Origin: SCTD01 sp963781675
Lineage (GTDB): Bacteria > Actinomycetota > Actinomycetes > Mycobacteriales > SCTD01
Assembly (NCBI GenBank): GCA_963781675.1
Contig: CAWAGF010000002.1
Location: 124,001 to 188,000 of the forward strand
Length of the DNA stretch: 64,000 bases
Direction: 5' to 3'
Positions 26,217 through 35,356 of this stretch are shown here, in pieces. Numbering within the stretch: position 1 is the stretch's first letter; the number at the start of each line of letters is the position of its first letter. The notes under the pieces were generated by a model. That model worked only from the letters and a program-made list of their open reading frames with translations. It was not told where the DNA came from and searched no databases. Both the position numbers and the translations under genes were made by a program.

Positions 26217-28778
26217 CTACGCGCCGCTGACGGCGCGCAGGTGCCGCCCGTCGGACTCGCCGCGCGGCGCGGGGACGGCCCGGCGGCGCTGGCGCAGGCC
26301 GAGGGTCTTGCGCAGCTGGTCCGCCGGCACGGGGCGGCCCAGGTGGTAGCCCTGCGCGAAGTCGCAGCCGAGCTGGCGCAGGGACTCCGCCAGCGGCTCG
26401 TCCTCGACGCCCTCGGCGACCGCGCGCGCACCCAGGCTGTGCGCCAGCTGCACGGTGGCGCGCACGAGGGCGCGGTCGCTCTCCGAGCCGTTCAGGCCGG
26501 CGACGAACGTGCGGTCGATCTTCACCTCGTTGACGGCGACGCGCTGGAGGAACGCCAGCGAGGAGTAGCCGGTGCCGAAGTCGTCGACCGACAGCTGCAC
26601 GCCCATCGTGCGCAGCGCGCCGAGCACCTCCTCGACGACCTCGAGCTCGCTCATCATCGTCGTCTCGGTGATCTCGAGGACCAGCCGCTCGGGGGCCAGG
26701 CCGTGCCGCACGAGGATCCGGCTCACGTCGACCGGCAGCTCGCTGTCGAGCAGGTTGCGCGCGGACAGGTTCACCGCGACGGTCAGGCCGGCGCCCTCAC
26801 CCACCCAGGTGGCGCACTCGGCGACGGCCTTCTCCAGCACGGTGATGGTGAAGTCGCGGATCAGCCCGGAGTGCTCCACCGCGCTGACGAACGCGGCCGG
26901 CGCGAGCAGCCCCCGCACCGGGTGCTGCCAGCGCACCAGCGCCTCCGCGCCGACGGCGTGCCCGGTCTGCAGGTCGAACTGCGGCTGGAAGTGCACGACG
27001 AGCTGGTCGTCGGTCAGCGCGGTCCGCAGCTGGGCCGCGAGCTCCAGGCGGTGCAGGCTGGACTCGTCCCGGTCCACCCGGTAGTGCGAGAAGGAGCCGC
27101 GGGACGTCTTCGCCTGGTACAGCGCGACATCCGCACGCCGGAGCAGCTCGTCGAAGGACGAGGCGTCGGTCGGGTAGCAGGCCACGCCGACGCTGCCCTC
27201 GATGGACAGCCGCAGCCCGTCGAACTCCACCGGCTGGGCGAGCACCTCCAGCAGCCGCGCCGCCACGCCGTCGGCGTGCTCGGGCGTGCGCAGTCCGCTG
27301 ATGAGCACCGCGAACTCGTCGCCGCCGAGCCGGCAGACCGCGTCGGCCTCCTTGACGCTGCTCACGATCCGCTGGCCGACCTGCTGCAGGAAGACGTCGC
27401 CCGCGGCGTGCCCCAGGGTGTCGTTGATCTCCTTGAAGTGGTCGAGGTCGATGATGAGCAGCGCCGCCTGCCAGTCCTCGCCGGCGTCCGCCAGGCTCTT
27501 CATGGCGCGCTCGTGCAGGAGCGTCCGGTTGCCCAGACCGGTCAGCGCGTCGTGCGACGCCTCGTACGCCTTGGCGTCGGCGTGCGCCCGCATCTCCTCG
27601 TACAGCTGGGCGTTCTGCAGCGCGCCGCTCACGCTGTGCCCGAAGGTCTTCAGGACCTGGCGCTCGCGCTTGGTGAGCTGCACGGGTCCGCGGAAGCACA
27701 GGCGCAGCACGCCGAAGCGCCCGGCCGCGGCCTCCAGCGCCGTCGCGTAGACCATGAACGCGGCGTCGTCGGTCGACCCGCCGGAGACCTCGACGTCGGC
27801 CTCGGCGCCGCGCGCGACCACGGTCACGCCGTCGGCTCCGCCCCGGTAGACCGTGCTGGCCGCGCCCGAGCCGGGCGTGACCAGCAGCTCGACCGTGTCG
27901 GCCTTGAACATCTCGGCCGCGTGCCGGGTCACGGAGTCCGCGAGCGCGCGCTCGTCGAGCTGGTTCAGCTCGCGGCAGGCGCTCTCCAGCTGCTGCCACA
28001 GGTCCCTCTCCTGCATCGCGTGCAGGTAGCCGCGGTAGGCGCCGTACATCACGGCGAGCAGCGGCGGGAGCACCACCAGCGTGGGCGTGCTCCAGGCAGC
28101 GAGCAGGACGACGCCGACGCCCACGACGCCGTTGCCGAGGTCGATCAGCGTCCGGAGCCAGGCCCCCTTGCGCAGGACGTCCCGCCAGCGCTGGTCCTCC
28201 GACAGCGCGACCGCGAGCGCGACCGCTCCGCCGTTGAACAGCGAGAAGACCAGGCCGCCGGCCGCCAGCGCAGCGCCCTGCCGGACGTCCAGCTCCGCGC
28301 CGAACGCCGCCCCGCCCCCGACGGCGTGCGCGACCAGACCGGCGGCGGCGGTACCCAGCACGGTGACCGCGCCGTTGAACACCGACTTGAGCGGGTGGTG
28401 CCGCGCCAGCGAGTGGTAGGCCAGGACCGCCAGCCCGGCGACCGGGACCAGCACCGGGAGCGGCGTGAGGAACAGGCCGACCAGGACGCACACCTCGGCC
28501 CAGGTGAAGGCCTCCTTGTCGCTGCCGAAGCGGAACTCCAGCAGCGGGCGGTCGGCGAGCAGGAACAACCCGCCCGCGACGGCGATGCGCCAGGGCTCCG
28601 GCTGCTGGCCTGCGCCCGCCGCCGCCGAGAAGACCACCGCGGTGAGCAGGCCGGCCGCACACATCGCCCACACGTAGGCGGTGAGGGTGTTGGCCCGCAC
28701 CCAGGCGGCCAGGCGGCCGGTGACGGGGCTGAGCCCGCCCCCTGGGGGGACGGGCTCCGCGGACGGGCGTGACGTCAC
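26217..28778 (-). CDS. membrane GGDEF-EAL cyclic di-GMP enzyme
   Basis: This 853-residue protein starts at GTG 28776-28778, overlapping the stop of the subtilisin gene. The N-terminal 250 residues hold about seven hydrophobic helices, a MASE-like membrane sensor. A GAF-like region spans roughly 265-395. The diguanylate cyclase domain has an intact GGDEF at 485-489, and the phosphodiesterase domain an intact EAL at 612-614. The EAL domain keeps VNLSARNLLD, LEITETTMM and VDDFGTGYSSLAFL, the metal and catalytic segments. Both activities may therefore be present. Coupling to a secreted protease suggests a common response, perhaps surface attachment. Confidence 0.92.
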   Translation of the reverse strand: MTSRPSAEPVPPGGGLSPVTGRLAAWVRANTLTAYVWAMCAAGLLTAVVFSAAAGAGQQPEPWRIAVAGGLFLLADRPLLEFRFGSDKEAFTWAEVCVLVGLFLTPLPVLVPVAGLAVLAYHSLARHHPLKSVFNGAVTVLGTAAAGLVAHAVGGGAAFGAELDVRQGAALAAGGLVFSLFNGGAVALAVALSEDQRWRDVLRKGAWLRTLIDLGNGVVGVGVVLLAAWSTPTLVVLPPLLAVMYGAYRGYLHAMQERDLWQQLESACRELNQLDERALADSVTRHAAEMFKADTVELLVTPGSGAASTVYRGGADGVTVVARGAEADVEVSGGSTDDAAFMVYATALEAAAGRFGVLRLCFRGPVQLTKRERQVLKTFGHSVSGALQNAQLYEEMRAHADAKAYEASHDALTGLGNRTLLHERAMKSLADAGEDWQAALLIIDLDHFKEINDTLGHAAGDVFLQQVGQRIVSSVKEADAVCRLGGDEFAVLISGLRTPEHADGVAARLLEVLAQPVEFDGLRLSIEGSVGVACYPTDASSFDELLRRADVALYQAKTSRGSFSHYRVDRDESSLHRLELAAQLRTALTDDQLVVHFQPQFDLQTGHAVGAEALVRWQHPVRGLLAPAAFVSAVEHSGLIRDFTITVLEKAVAECATWVGEGAGLTVAVNLSARNLLDSELPVDVSRILVRHGLAPERLVLEITETTMMSELEVVEEVLGALRTMGVQLSVDDFGTGYSSLAFLQRVAVNEVKIDRTFVAGLNGSESDRALVRATVQLAHSLGARAVAEGVEDEPLAESLRQLGCDFAQGYHLGRPVPADQLRKTLGLRQRRRAVPAPRGESDGRHLRAVSGA

Positions 28779-30721
28779 GCGCAGACCGCTCCGTCGTCCT
28801 TGGCGCAGCGCGCGGAGCGGGTCTTCACGGACTCGTCGTTCGGCTCTCCGGCCACCCGCTTGCCCGCCGGCGGGAGCGTGCCCCACCAGGCGGTCAGGAA
28901 CTCGTCGGCGGCCTCCTCGTAGGCGGAGCCGGTCCAGCTGCTGCCGGCCCACGACGAGCCCGCCCAGCTGCTACCCGCCCACGACGAGCCCGCCCAGCTG
29001 CTGCCGGCCCAGGACGAGCCGGCCCAGCTGCTGCCGGTCCACGACGAGCCGGCCCAGGACGAGCCGGTCCACTGGCCGCCGGCCCACGAGGAGCCCGCCC
29101 AGCTGCTGCCGGCCCACGAGGAGCCCGCCCAGCTGCTGCCCGTCCACACGTAGCCGGCCCAGCTGCTCCCGGTCCAGGAGCTGCCGGCCCAGGACGAGCC
29201 CGCCCAGGACGAGCCGTTCCAGGCCTCGCAGCGGACGTCGATCTCGCCCTTGATGACGGTGGGGGTGCTGGTGCCCGGGCAGGTGGTCTCGACGTTGCGG
29301 CCGCCGCGGCTGGCCTCGAGCGAGCCGAGGCCGGTCGCGGTGAGGGACTGCGTCGTCGCCGCCCCGGGCGCTGCCGCGAGGGCCTTGGCGAGCTGGACGC
29401 GACCGGTGCCCTGCGCGTTGGCCGTGCCGCCCCCGTTGCCCGTCATCGGCAGGGCGGTCCCCTTGAGCAGGCCCTTGACCTGGTCCGGGGTGAGCGAGGG
29501 CCGGTGGGCGATGAGCAGCGCCGCGAGCCCGGAGGTGACCGCCGCGCCCTGTGAGGTGCCGGAGCCGCGGATGTAGCTCGGCGACACCAGCGCCTTGGGG
29601 TTCTCGGCCTCGACGCGCGAGCCGTAGGAGCGCGACGCGATCAGCGTGCGACCCGGGACGACCAGGTCGGGCTTGGCCAGGCCCTGCGCGGTCGGGCCGC
29701 GGGACGACCAGGCGGGCACGCTGTCGTCGGACAGCGAGTCGTTGCCGCCGTCGTCGTACGCGCCGGCGGTGATGACCACCGGGTCGTCGCCCGGCTTGGT
29801 GATCGTGCCGGCGCTCGGGCCGGAGTTGCCGGCAGCGACGACGACGACGATGCCCTGCGACCACAGGCGCTGGACGGCGTAGTTGAGCGGGTCCACCGCC
29901 GGGTCCTGCGTGCTCGGGGTGCCCCAGCTGATGTTCAGGACCCGGATGTTGAACTGGTCCTTGTAGGCCGAGACCCAGTGCATGCCCTGGAGCATCGTGC
30001 TCACGTCGGCGACGCCGTTGCGGCCGGCGACCTTCACGGCCACGAGCGTGCTCTTGGGCGCCACACCGGCGTAGAGGCCCTTGTTGGAGCCGACCGAGTC
30101 GGCGCCGCTGCCGCCGGCGACGCCGGCCATCACCGTGCCGTGGCCGTAGGTGTCGACCAGGCTGCCCTCGCCGGACAGGTCCGGCCCGTGCACGAGGCGA
30201 CCCTCGAAGTCCTTCATCGGCGAGATGCCGGTGTCGAGGACCGCGATGCCCACACCCGCGCCGAGGTTGCCCTGGCTCCAGGCCGTCGTCGCCTGGGAGG
30301 ACTTCGCGAACTGGCTCGCCACGGTGCTGTCGTCGTAGGTGAGCTCCTCGAAGGTGGCCCGGCGGTCGGCGGTCACCGCGGTGACGCCGGGCGTTCCGGC
30401 GAGCTCGGCGAGCCGGCTCGCAGGCATCCGCGCCTCGACGCCGTCGACGATCGGGAGCGGCGACTCGACCTGCCCGCCGTGACCGCGGACGGCCTCCGCG
30501 GCGGCGCGCACGCCGCCCTGGGCGCTGACGATGACGTCCTGCAGGGCCTCGCCGACGGTGACGAGACCGGGGTCGAGGTGCGCGGTGCTGGTCCAGGCGC
30601 TGCCGCGGGCACCGGCCGTGGCGGCGAGCTGGGTGCCGAGCAGGGCGGACAGCAGGACCAGCGCGACAGGCGCGCGCCGCCGGGCGGGAGCAGTCGCCGT
30701 CCTGGACGTCTCGAGACTCAT
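28775..30721 (-). CDS. secreted subtilisin-like (S8) protease with tandem W-[AT]-G-S-S tail
   Basis: The gene starts at ATG 30719-30721 behind GAGGTGA and gives 648 residues. A signal peptide (about 16-40) and an inhibitor-like propeptide (about 50-135) precede the catalytic domain. The catalytic triad is Asp163 (VLDTG), His194 (YGHGT) and Ser390 (GSGTSQGAA), with oxyanion Asn299. The serine motif has Gln-Gly in place of the usual Met-Ala. Residues 501-600 are about twenty pentapeptides W-A/T-G-S-S in strict period, ending before an acidic segment (YEEAADEFLTAWW). The tail may bind cell wall or self-assemble. It is followed without gap by the GGDEF-EAL gene. Confidence 0.93.
   Translation of the reverse strand: MSLETSRTATAPARRRAPVALVLLSALLGTQLAATAGARGSAWTSTAHLDPGLVTVGEALQDVIVSAQGGVRAAAEAVRGHGGQVESPLPIVDGVEARMPASRLAELAGTPGVTAVTADRRATFEELTYDDSTVASQFAKSSQATTAWSQGNLGAGVGIAVLDTGISPMKDFEGRLVHGPDLSGEGSLVDTYGHGTVMAGVAGGSGADSVGSNKGLYAGVAPKSTLVAVKVAGRNGVADVSTMLQGMHWVSAYKDQFNIRVLNISWGTPSTQDPAVDPLNYAVQRLWSQGIVVVVAAGNSGPSAGTITKPGDDPVVITAGAYDDGGNDSLSDDSVPAWSSRGPTAQGLAKPDLVVPGRTLIASRSYGSRVEAENPKALVSPSYIRGSGTSQGAAVTSGLAALLIAHRPSLTPDQVKGLLKGTALPMTGNGGGTANAQGTGRVQLAKALAAAPGAATTQSLTATGLGSLEASRGGRNVETTCPGTSTPTVIKGEIDVRCEAWNGSSWAGSSWAGSSWTGSSWAGYVWTGSSWAGSSWAGSSWAGSSWAGGQWTGSSWAGSSWTGSSWAGSSWAGSSWAGSSWAGSSWAGSSWAGSSWTGSAYEEAADEFLTAWWGTLPPAGKRVAGEPNDESVKTRSARCAKDDGAVCA
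28922..29221 (-). repeat. 15-bp tandem repeat coding for the W-x-G-S-S tail
   Basis: About twenty copies of a 15-base unit encode the pentapeptide. Codons are nearly identical from copy to copy, with variation mainly TGG-GCG/ACC and Ser codons. Two copies are irregular (YVWTG and GGQWTG). This indicates expansion by slippage or unequal recombination and predicts length variation between strains. Confidence 0.9.
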
Positions 30722-30881
30722 GCTCACCTCAGGGGTCGCGACAGCGTGTTCACCCAGTGTGGCCGAGGTGTCGCTCTTCGTGCATGAGCGACAGGGGCTA
30801 TGCGGCGTAGTCACTTGTGACCAGACGCCGTGCTCCGGCGAGGGGCATGTCCGGATCTGGGCGACTCGCGTGCCGGCCGGG

Positions 30882-31769
30882 TCAGGCCGGGCTGATCACT
30901 TCGAGCAGGCGCGCCGCGTTGTCGTGCAGGACCCCGCGCAGCCACGGGTCGCCGAGCTCGAGCCTGAGCAACGCCTCCACCTGGTGGGCGAAGACGTACG
31001 GCGTGTTCGGGAAGTCGCTGCCGAACAGGACGCGCTCCGCCGCCTCGGCCAGCAGCGGCCGCAGCGCAGGAGGGAAGGGGGCGGTCTGCTCCGTGAAGTC
31101 CGTGAAGGCCATGGTCGTGTCGAGGTGCAGCCCCTCGAACCGCAGCGCCATGCGCAGGAACTCCTCGTAGTCCGGCAGGCCCATGTGGGCGACCACCGCC
31201 TGCAGCCGCGGGAACCGGGACATCACCTCCCGGAACGGGCCAGGCCCGGTGAACGCGCCGGGCGCCGGGCCGTCCCCGCAGTGCACGACCACCGGCACGC
31301 GCGCGTCGGACAGCTGCCCCCAGACCGGGTCGAGCAGCGGGTCGCGCGGGTCGTACGCGCCCACCTGCACGTGCGCCTTGAAGATCCGGGCGCCGGCCTC
31401 CAGCGCCGCCCGCACGTCCTGCCCCGCCGACGGCTCGGGGTAGAAGGTCGCGGTGTGCAGCACGTCCGCCTCACGGGCCGCGAAGTCCGCGGTCCAGGAG
31501 TTCAGCCAGCCGGCCATGCCGGGCTTGTGCGGGTAGACCAGCGAGGGGAAGGTGCGCACGCCCATCGCGCGCAGCCGGTCGAGCCGGTCCTGCTCCTCGG
31601 TGCGGTAGGCGATCGGCCAGGTGGTGCCGGTCAGCGGTCCGACCGCGTCGAAGTACGCCCAGACCTTGTCCATCACGTTCTTCGGCATGAAGTGCACGTG
31701 CACGTCGACGATCCCGGGCAGCCCCAGCGCCTGCCAGACGCCGGGGACGTCCTCGTCCCGGAGGCTCAG
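30882..31769 (-). CDS. amidohydrolase family (TIM-barrel metal-dependent hydrolase)
   Basis: The amidohydrolase-2 fold shows the metal motif VDVHVHFMP at the N-terminus, then FKAHVQVG, VVVHCGDG, VVAHMGLPDYEEF and the catalytic Asp in VLFGSDFPNTPY. From CTG 31767-31769, overlapping the smpB stop (CTGA), the product is 295 residues and begins with the LRDEDVP..LGLPGIVDVHVHF lead usual in the family. The first standard start (GTG 31703) would fall inside the metal motif. I therefore propose the CTG start. Substrates of this group are diverse, often aromatic carboxylates, so none is assigned. Confidence 0.85.
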   Translation of the reverse strand: MSLRDEDVPGVWQALGLPGIVDVHVHFMPKNVMDKVWAYFDAVGPLTGTTWPIAYRTEEQDRLDRLRAMGVRTFPSLVYPHKPGMAGWLNSWTADFAAREADVLHTATFYPEPSAGQDVRAALEAGARIFKAHVQVGAYDPRDPLLDPVWGQLSDARVPVVVHCGDGPAPGAFTGPGPFREVMSRFPRLQAVVAHMGLPDYEEFLRMALRFEGLHLDTTMAFTDFTEQTAPFPPALRPLLAEAAERVLFGSDFPNTPYVFAHQVEALLRLELGDPWLRGVLHDNAARLLEVISPA

Positions 31770-32296
31770 CGCCGGCCCCGCTTCAGCGCTGCGCCCATCG
31801 CGTTGCGGATCTCCTTCTGCGCGTCGCGCTCCGCGAGCACCTGCCGCTTGTCGTGCGCCTTGCGGCCGCGGGCGAGCGCCAGCTCGACCTTCGCGCGTCC
31901 GTCCTTGAAGTAGAGCGAGAGCGGCACGAGAGCCAGACCGCCCTCCTTGACCTTCATCGCGAAGGTCGCGATCTCCTTCTTGTGCAGCAGCAGCTTGCGC
32001 GGCCGGCGGGGCGCGTGGTTGTTCCAGGTGCCCTCGGTGTACTCCGGGATGTGCGCGCCGTGCAGGTAGATCTCGCCGTCCTCGACGCTGGCGTAGGCGT
32101 CGGTGAGCGAGCAGCGGCCCTGCCGCAGGCTCTTCACCTCGGTGCCGGTGAGCACCAGGCCGGCCTCGAGGACGTCCTCGACGGCGTAGTCGTGCCGGGC
32201 CTTCTTGTTCTGCGCGACCAGCTTGTTGCGCCCGCCCCGGGCGCCGTCGGGCGGGCCCTTGGCCGCGTTGCGGCTCTTGGCGGATCCCTTGGTCAC
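31766..32296 (-). CDS. smpB: SsrA-binding protein
   Basis: This 176-residue protein starts at GTG 32294-32296. The OB-fold core has VAQNKKARHDYAVEDVLEAGLVLTGTEVKSLR and the exposed loop motif YTEGTWNNHAPRRPRKLLLHKKEI. The basic tail (GRKAHDKRQVLAERDAQKEI) enters the ribosome's mRNA channel. It partners the tmRNA encoded at 25788-26153. The N-terminal 25-residue Lys/Gly-rich extension is slightly longer than usual. Confidence 0.95.
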   Translation of the reverse strand: MTKGSAKSRNAAKGPPDGARGGRNKLVAQNKKARHDYAVEDVLEAGLVLTGTEVKSLRQGRCSLTDAYASVEDGEIYLHGAHIPEYTEGTWNNHAPRRPRKLLLHKKEIATFAMKVKEGGLALVPLSLYFKDGRAKVELALARGRKAHDKRQVLAERDAQKEIRNAMGAALKRGRR

Positions 32297-32306
32297 GCCG
32301 ATGAGC

Positions 32307-33683
32307 CTACGGCGGGCTGACGTAGTCCAGCGGGTCGACGGGGTCGCCGTCCAGGCGCACCTCGAAGTGCAGGTGCGGCCCGGTGCTGTTGCCCTCGTTG
32401 CCGATCTCGCCGACCTTCTGGCCGCGGCGGACCGACTGCCCTTCGCTGACGTCGATGTCGCCCATGTGCGCGTACGCCGTCGACAGGTCGCGGCCGCCCT
32501 TCGTGCCGTGGCTGACCACCACCAGGGTCCCGTAGCCGCTGGCGTAGCCGGCGTAGGTGACGATCCCGTCCTCCGCCGCGCTCACGCGCGCGCCCAGCCC
32601 GCCGCCGATGTCGATGCCGGCGTGGAAGCGACGGTCGCCGTAGATGGGGTGCGTCCGGTAGCCGTAGCGGCTGGTCAGCCGCCCCGGAGCCGGCCACAGC
32701 ATCCGGCCGGACTGCTCGTCCGAGCTGGACTGCCGGGGGGCGGCCGCCGGCTTCTGCCCGGCCCGCTGGCGGCGCTTGCGCTCGGCCTCCGCGGCGGCCG
32801 CGGCCTTCTTGCGCGCGGCCTCGCGCGCCTTGGCCGCGCGGATCGCCGCCTGCCGGATCCGCTCGGCCAGCGCGCGGGAGGCGGCCTGCGCCTCCTGGTA
32901 GTCCTGCAGGTCCTCGGCCCGGTGCACCTCGGCACCCTTCAGCGCCGCGGCCCGCTGGTCGGCCAGCGCCTGCACCCGCGCGGCGGCCTGCTCCGCGCGC
33001 ACCGCGACCTCGCGCGCCCGTGCGGCGCCCTCCTCCGCCTTCCTGCGCGCCCGCTCCAGCGCCCGTTCGTCGGCCGCCAGCTCGGCCCTGGTGCCGGCCA
33101 GGGCGAGGCGGTCCTGGCTCAGCTGCTCGAGGCTGTCGTTCTGCGAGCGGAAGACGGCGCGCAGCATCCCGGCGCGCACGACGACGTCCTGCGGCTCGCC
33201 GGACTCCACGACGTCGCGCAGGTCCGACAGCCGGCCCCGCTGGTAGGCCCGGCGGGCGAGGCGCCCGACGCCCACGCGACCCTCGTCGACGCGGTCGCTG
33301 GCCGCGTCCACCTCCGCCTGCGCGGCGGCCCGCTCGCCCTCGGCCCGCTCGACGGCGGCGTCCGCGGCGGCGGCCTTGGCGCGTGCGCCGGCCAGCTCGC
33401 CCCTGGCCCGCGCGACGTCGGCCTTCGCCCCCGGTACCTGCACCTCGATGGCGCGCAGCGCCGCGGCGGCGGTGCGCACCGCCGCGCTCGAGTCCTCGAG
33501 GTCGCCGGCCGCCTCGCGCTCCTTCAGCCGCAGGTCGTCCAGGCTCTGCGCGCGGGGCGGCGCCGCGACCGCGGACGGCAGCGGCGCGGCCAGGAACGGC
33601 AGCCCGGCGACGGGCAGGAGGGCGAGCGCCAGCCTCCGGCGCAGGCGCAGGAGGGAGCGCCCTGGGGAAGCAGGGACGTCCAC
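32307..33683 (-). CDS. M23 peptidase with long coiled coil (EnvC/RipC-type), FtsEX-linked
   Basis: This 458-residue exported protein starts at GTG 33681-33683. A signal peptide ends near residue 40. A 270-residue Ala/Glu/Arg-rich coiled coil follows, then an M23 domain with zinc ligands in FHAGIDIGG (H..D) and GPHLHFEV (H-x-H). The Lys/Ala-rich segment before the domain is a flexible linker. Its place directly downstream of ftsX and the EnvC-like layout suggest that FtsEX activates it to cut peptidoglycan during division. The substrate is inferred from the family. Confidence 0.9.
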   Translation of the reverse strand: MDVPASPGRSLLRLRRRLALALLPVAGLPFLAAPLPSAVAAPPRAQSLDDLRLKEREAAGDLEDSSAAVRTAAAALRAIEVQVPGAKADVARARGELAGARAKAAAADAAVERAEGERAAAQAEVDAASDRVDEGRVGVGRLARRAYQRGRLSDLRDVVESGEPQDVVVRAGMLRAVFRSQNDSLEQLSQDRLALAGTRAELAADERALERARRKAEEGAARAREVAVRAEQAAARVQALADQRAAALKGAEVHRAEDLQDYQEAQAASRALAERIRQAAIRAAKAREAARKKAAAAAEAERKRRQRAGQKPAAAPRQSSSDEQSGRMLWPAPGRLTSRYGYRTHPIYGDRRFHAGIDIGGGLGARVSAAEDGIVTYAGYASGYGTLVVVSHGTKGGRDLSTAYAHMGDIDVSEGQSVRRGQKVGEIGNEGNSTGPHLHFEVRLDGDPVDPLDYVSPP

Positions 33684-33719
33684 AGGAGCAGGACTAGCAG
33701 ACGGAGCGGCGCAAACCCG

Positions 33720-34628
33720 TCAGACACGCAGGTGGCGCTGCAAGGTCACGAAGGACGACAGGCCGGCCAGCAGGATGCCGGTCGCGAACAGCGACGGCAG
33801 GATCCACAGGACGTCGGACCAGCTGACGTAGGCGATCACGGGGAAGTTCGGGCGCAGCTGGCCGTCGATGAGCACGGCCTTGAGCGCGACGAGCGCGCCC
33901 GAGGCAAGAGCGGCGCCGACCGTCGCCGCGAGCACGCCTTCGAGCAGGAACGGCAGCCGGATGAACAGGTTGCTCGCGCCGACCAGCCGCATGATCCCGG
34001 TCTCCCGGCGCCGGTTGAACGCGGCGACCCGGATGGTGTTGCTGATGAGCAGCAGCGCCGCGACGAGCTGGACGCCGGCGATGACGAGGGCGATCTGCTG
34101 CATCTTGTTCAGGACGTTGAAGAAGCCCTCGAGCAGCTCCTTCTGGTCCTGCACCTCCTCGACGCCGGGCCGGCCGGTGAAGGCGCTCGCGACGACCTCG
34201 AACTGCGTGGGGTCGCGCAGCTTCACGCGCAGGGACTCGGGGAGCGCCTCGGCGGTGACGTTCTCCACCAGGTCGGGCGAGTCCTTGAACTGCTCGCGGA
34301 ACTGCTCGTACGCCTGCTCCTGCGACTCGTAGAAGACCTGCTCGACCTGCGGCATCAGGCGCAGGTCGTCCTCGATCTGCCTGCGCTCCTGGTCCGTGAC
34401 GGCGCGGCCGCCGCAGCTCGGCGTCTGGCTGGTCTCGCCGCAGAGGTAGACCGAGACCTCGACCTTGTCGTACCAGAAGTCCTTCATCGCCTCGACCTGC
34501 TTGCGGATCAGCAGGGCGGACCCGAACAGCGCGAGGCTGATGGCGACGGTGACGACGACGGCGATGGTCATCGTGAGGTTGCGGCGGAGGCCGATGCCGA
34601 TCTCGCTCAGCACGAACTGGACGCGCAT
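33720..34628 (-). CDS. ftsX: cell division ABC transporter-like permease
   Basis: This 302-residue protein starts at ATG 34626-34628 (MRVQFVLSEIGIG). Four transmembrane helices occur: one at about residues 20-45 and three at the C-terminus. A large extracellular loop containing two cysteines (VYLCGETSQTPSCGG) lies between helices one and two. The cytoplasmic segment AFNRRRETGIMRLVGAS is the FtsX coupling motif to FtsE. It transmits ATP-driven movement to the wall hydrolase encoded downstream. Confidence 0.94.
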   Translation of the reverse strand: MRVQFVLSEIGIGLRRNLTMTIAVVVTVAISLALFGSALLIRKQVEAMKDFWYDKVEVSVYLCGETSQTPSCGGRAVTDQERRQIEDDLRLMPQVEQVFYESQEQAYEQFREQFKDSPDLVENVTAEALPESLRVKLRDPTQFEVVASAFTGRPGVEEVQDQKELLEGFFNVLNKMQQIALVIAGVQLVAALLLISNTIRVAAFNRRRETGIMRLVGASNLFIRLPFLLEGVLAATVGAALASGALVALKAVLIDGQLRPNFPVIAYVSWSDVLWILPSLFATGILLAGLSSFVTLQRHLRV

Positions 34629-34632
34629 GCCG

Positions 34633-35322
34633 CTAGGCCCCGTACCCGTAGACGCCACGGGCCTGGTCGCGCACGACCTTCCCGTCGGCCAGCTCGACCA
34701 CGCGCCGGCGCATCGAGTCCACGATCGCGGCGTCGTGCGTGGCCATGACGACGGTGGTCCCCGTGCGGTTGATCCGGTCGAGCAGCTTCATGATGCCGAC
34801 GCTCGTGCTCGGGTCGAGGTTCCCGGTGGGCTCGTCGGCGATGAGGATCATCGGCCGGTTGACGAACGCGCGGGCCACCGCGACGCGCTGCTGCTCGCCA
34901 CCCGACAGCTCGTCCGGCATGCGCTTGGTCTTGCCCTCCAGGCCGACCAGCTCCAGCACCTCGGGCACGACGCGGTCGACGACCGAGCGCGGCTTGCCGA
35001 TGACCTCGAGCGCGAAGGCGACGTTCTGGAAGACGGTCTTGTTCGGCAGCAGCCGGAAGTCCTGGAACACGCAGCCGATCGAGCGGCGCAGCGCCGGCAC
35101 CTTCCAGTGCGACAGCCTGGTCAGGTCCTTGCCCGCGACGTGCACGCGGCCGCCGCTCGGGACCTCCTCCTTGAGGAGCAGGCGCAGGAAGGTGGACTTG
35201 CCCGAGCCGCTGGACCCGACGAGGAAGACGAACTCGCCCTTGTCGATGTCGACGGTCACGTCGTCGAGCGCCGGACGCGTGCTGGTCGGGTAGCTCTTGC
35301 TCACGTGCTCGAGGCGGATCAC
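34633..35322 (-). CDS. ftsE: cell division ATP-binding protein
   Basis: This 229-residue ABC ATPase has Walker A GSSGSGKSTFL near residues 36-46, the FtsE-specific QDFRLLPNKTVFQNV, the signature LSGGEQQRVAVARA and Walker B ILIADEPTGNLDP. It works with FtsX, whose gene follows after a four-base gap, to control septal peptidoglycan hydrolysis. The length is normal for actinobacterial FtsE. Confidence 0.95.
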   Translation of the reverse strand: MIRLEHVSKSYPTSTRPALDDVTVDIDKGEFVFLVGSSGSGKSTFLRLLLKEEVPSGGRVHVAGKDLTRLSHWKVPALRRSIGCVFQDFRLLPNKTVFQNVAFALEVIGKPRSVVDRVVPEVLELVGLEGKTKRMPDELSGGEQQRVAVARAFVNRPMILIADEPTGNLDPSTSVGIMKLLDRINRTGTTVVMATHDAAIVDSMRRRVVELADGKVVRDQARGVYGYGA

Positions 35323-35356
35323 CGGCGGCTCACGGTGTCCGAGTCTAGGTCGGGCG

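Noticed and set aside
26211..28772. 853-codon plus-strand frame opposite the GGDEF-EAL gene
   Set aside because: Same antisense effect; the minus strand has all catalytic motifs.
28922..29221. Possible CRISPR or non-coding tandem array
   Set aside because: The 15-base period has no unique spacers and stays in frame inside the protease, so it is a coding repeat.
32205..34748. 847-codon plus-strand frame opposite smpB, the M23 peptidase and ftsX
   Set aside because: Antisense to three well-conserved genes, with no domain of its own.
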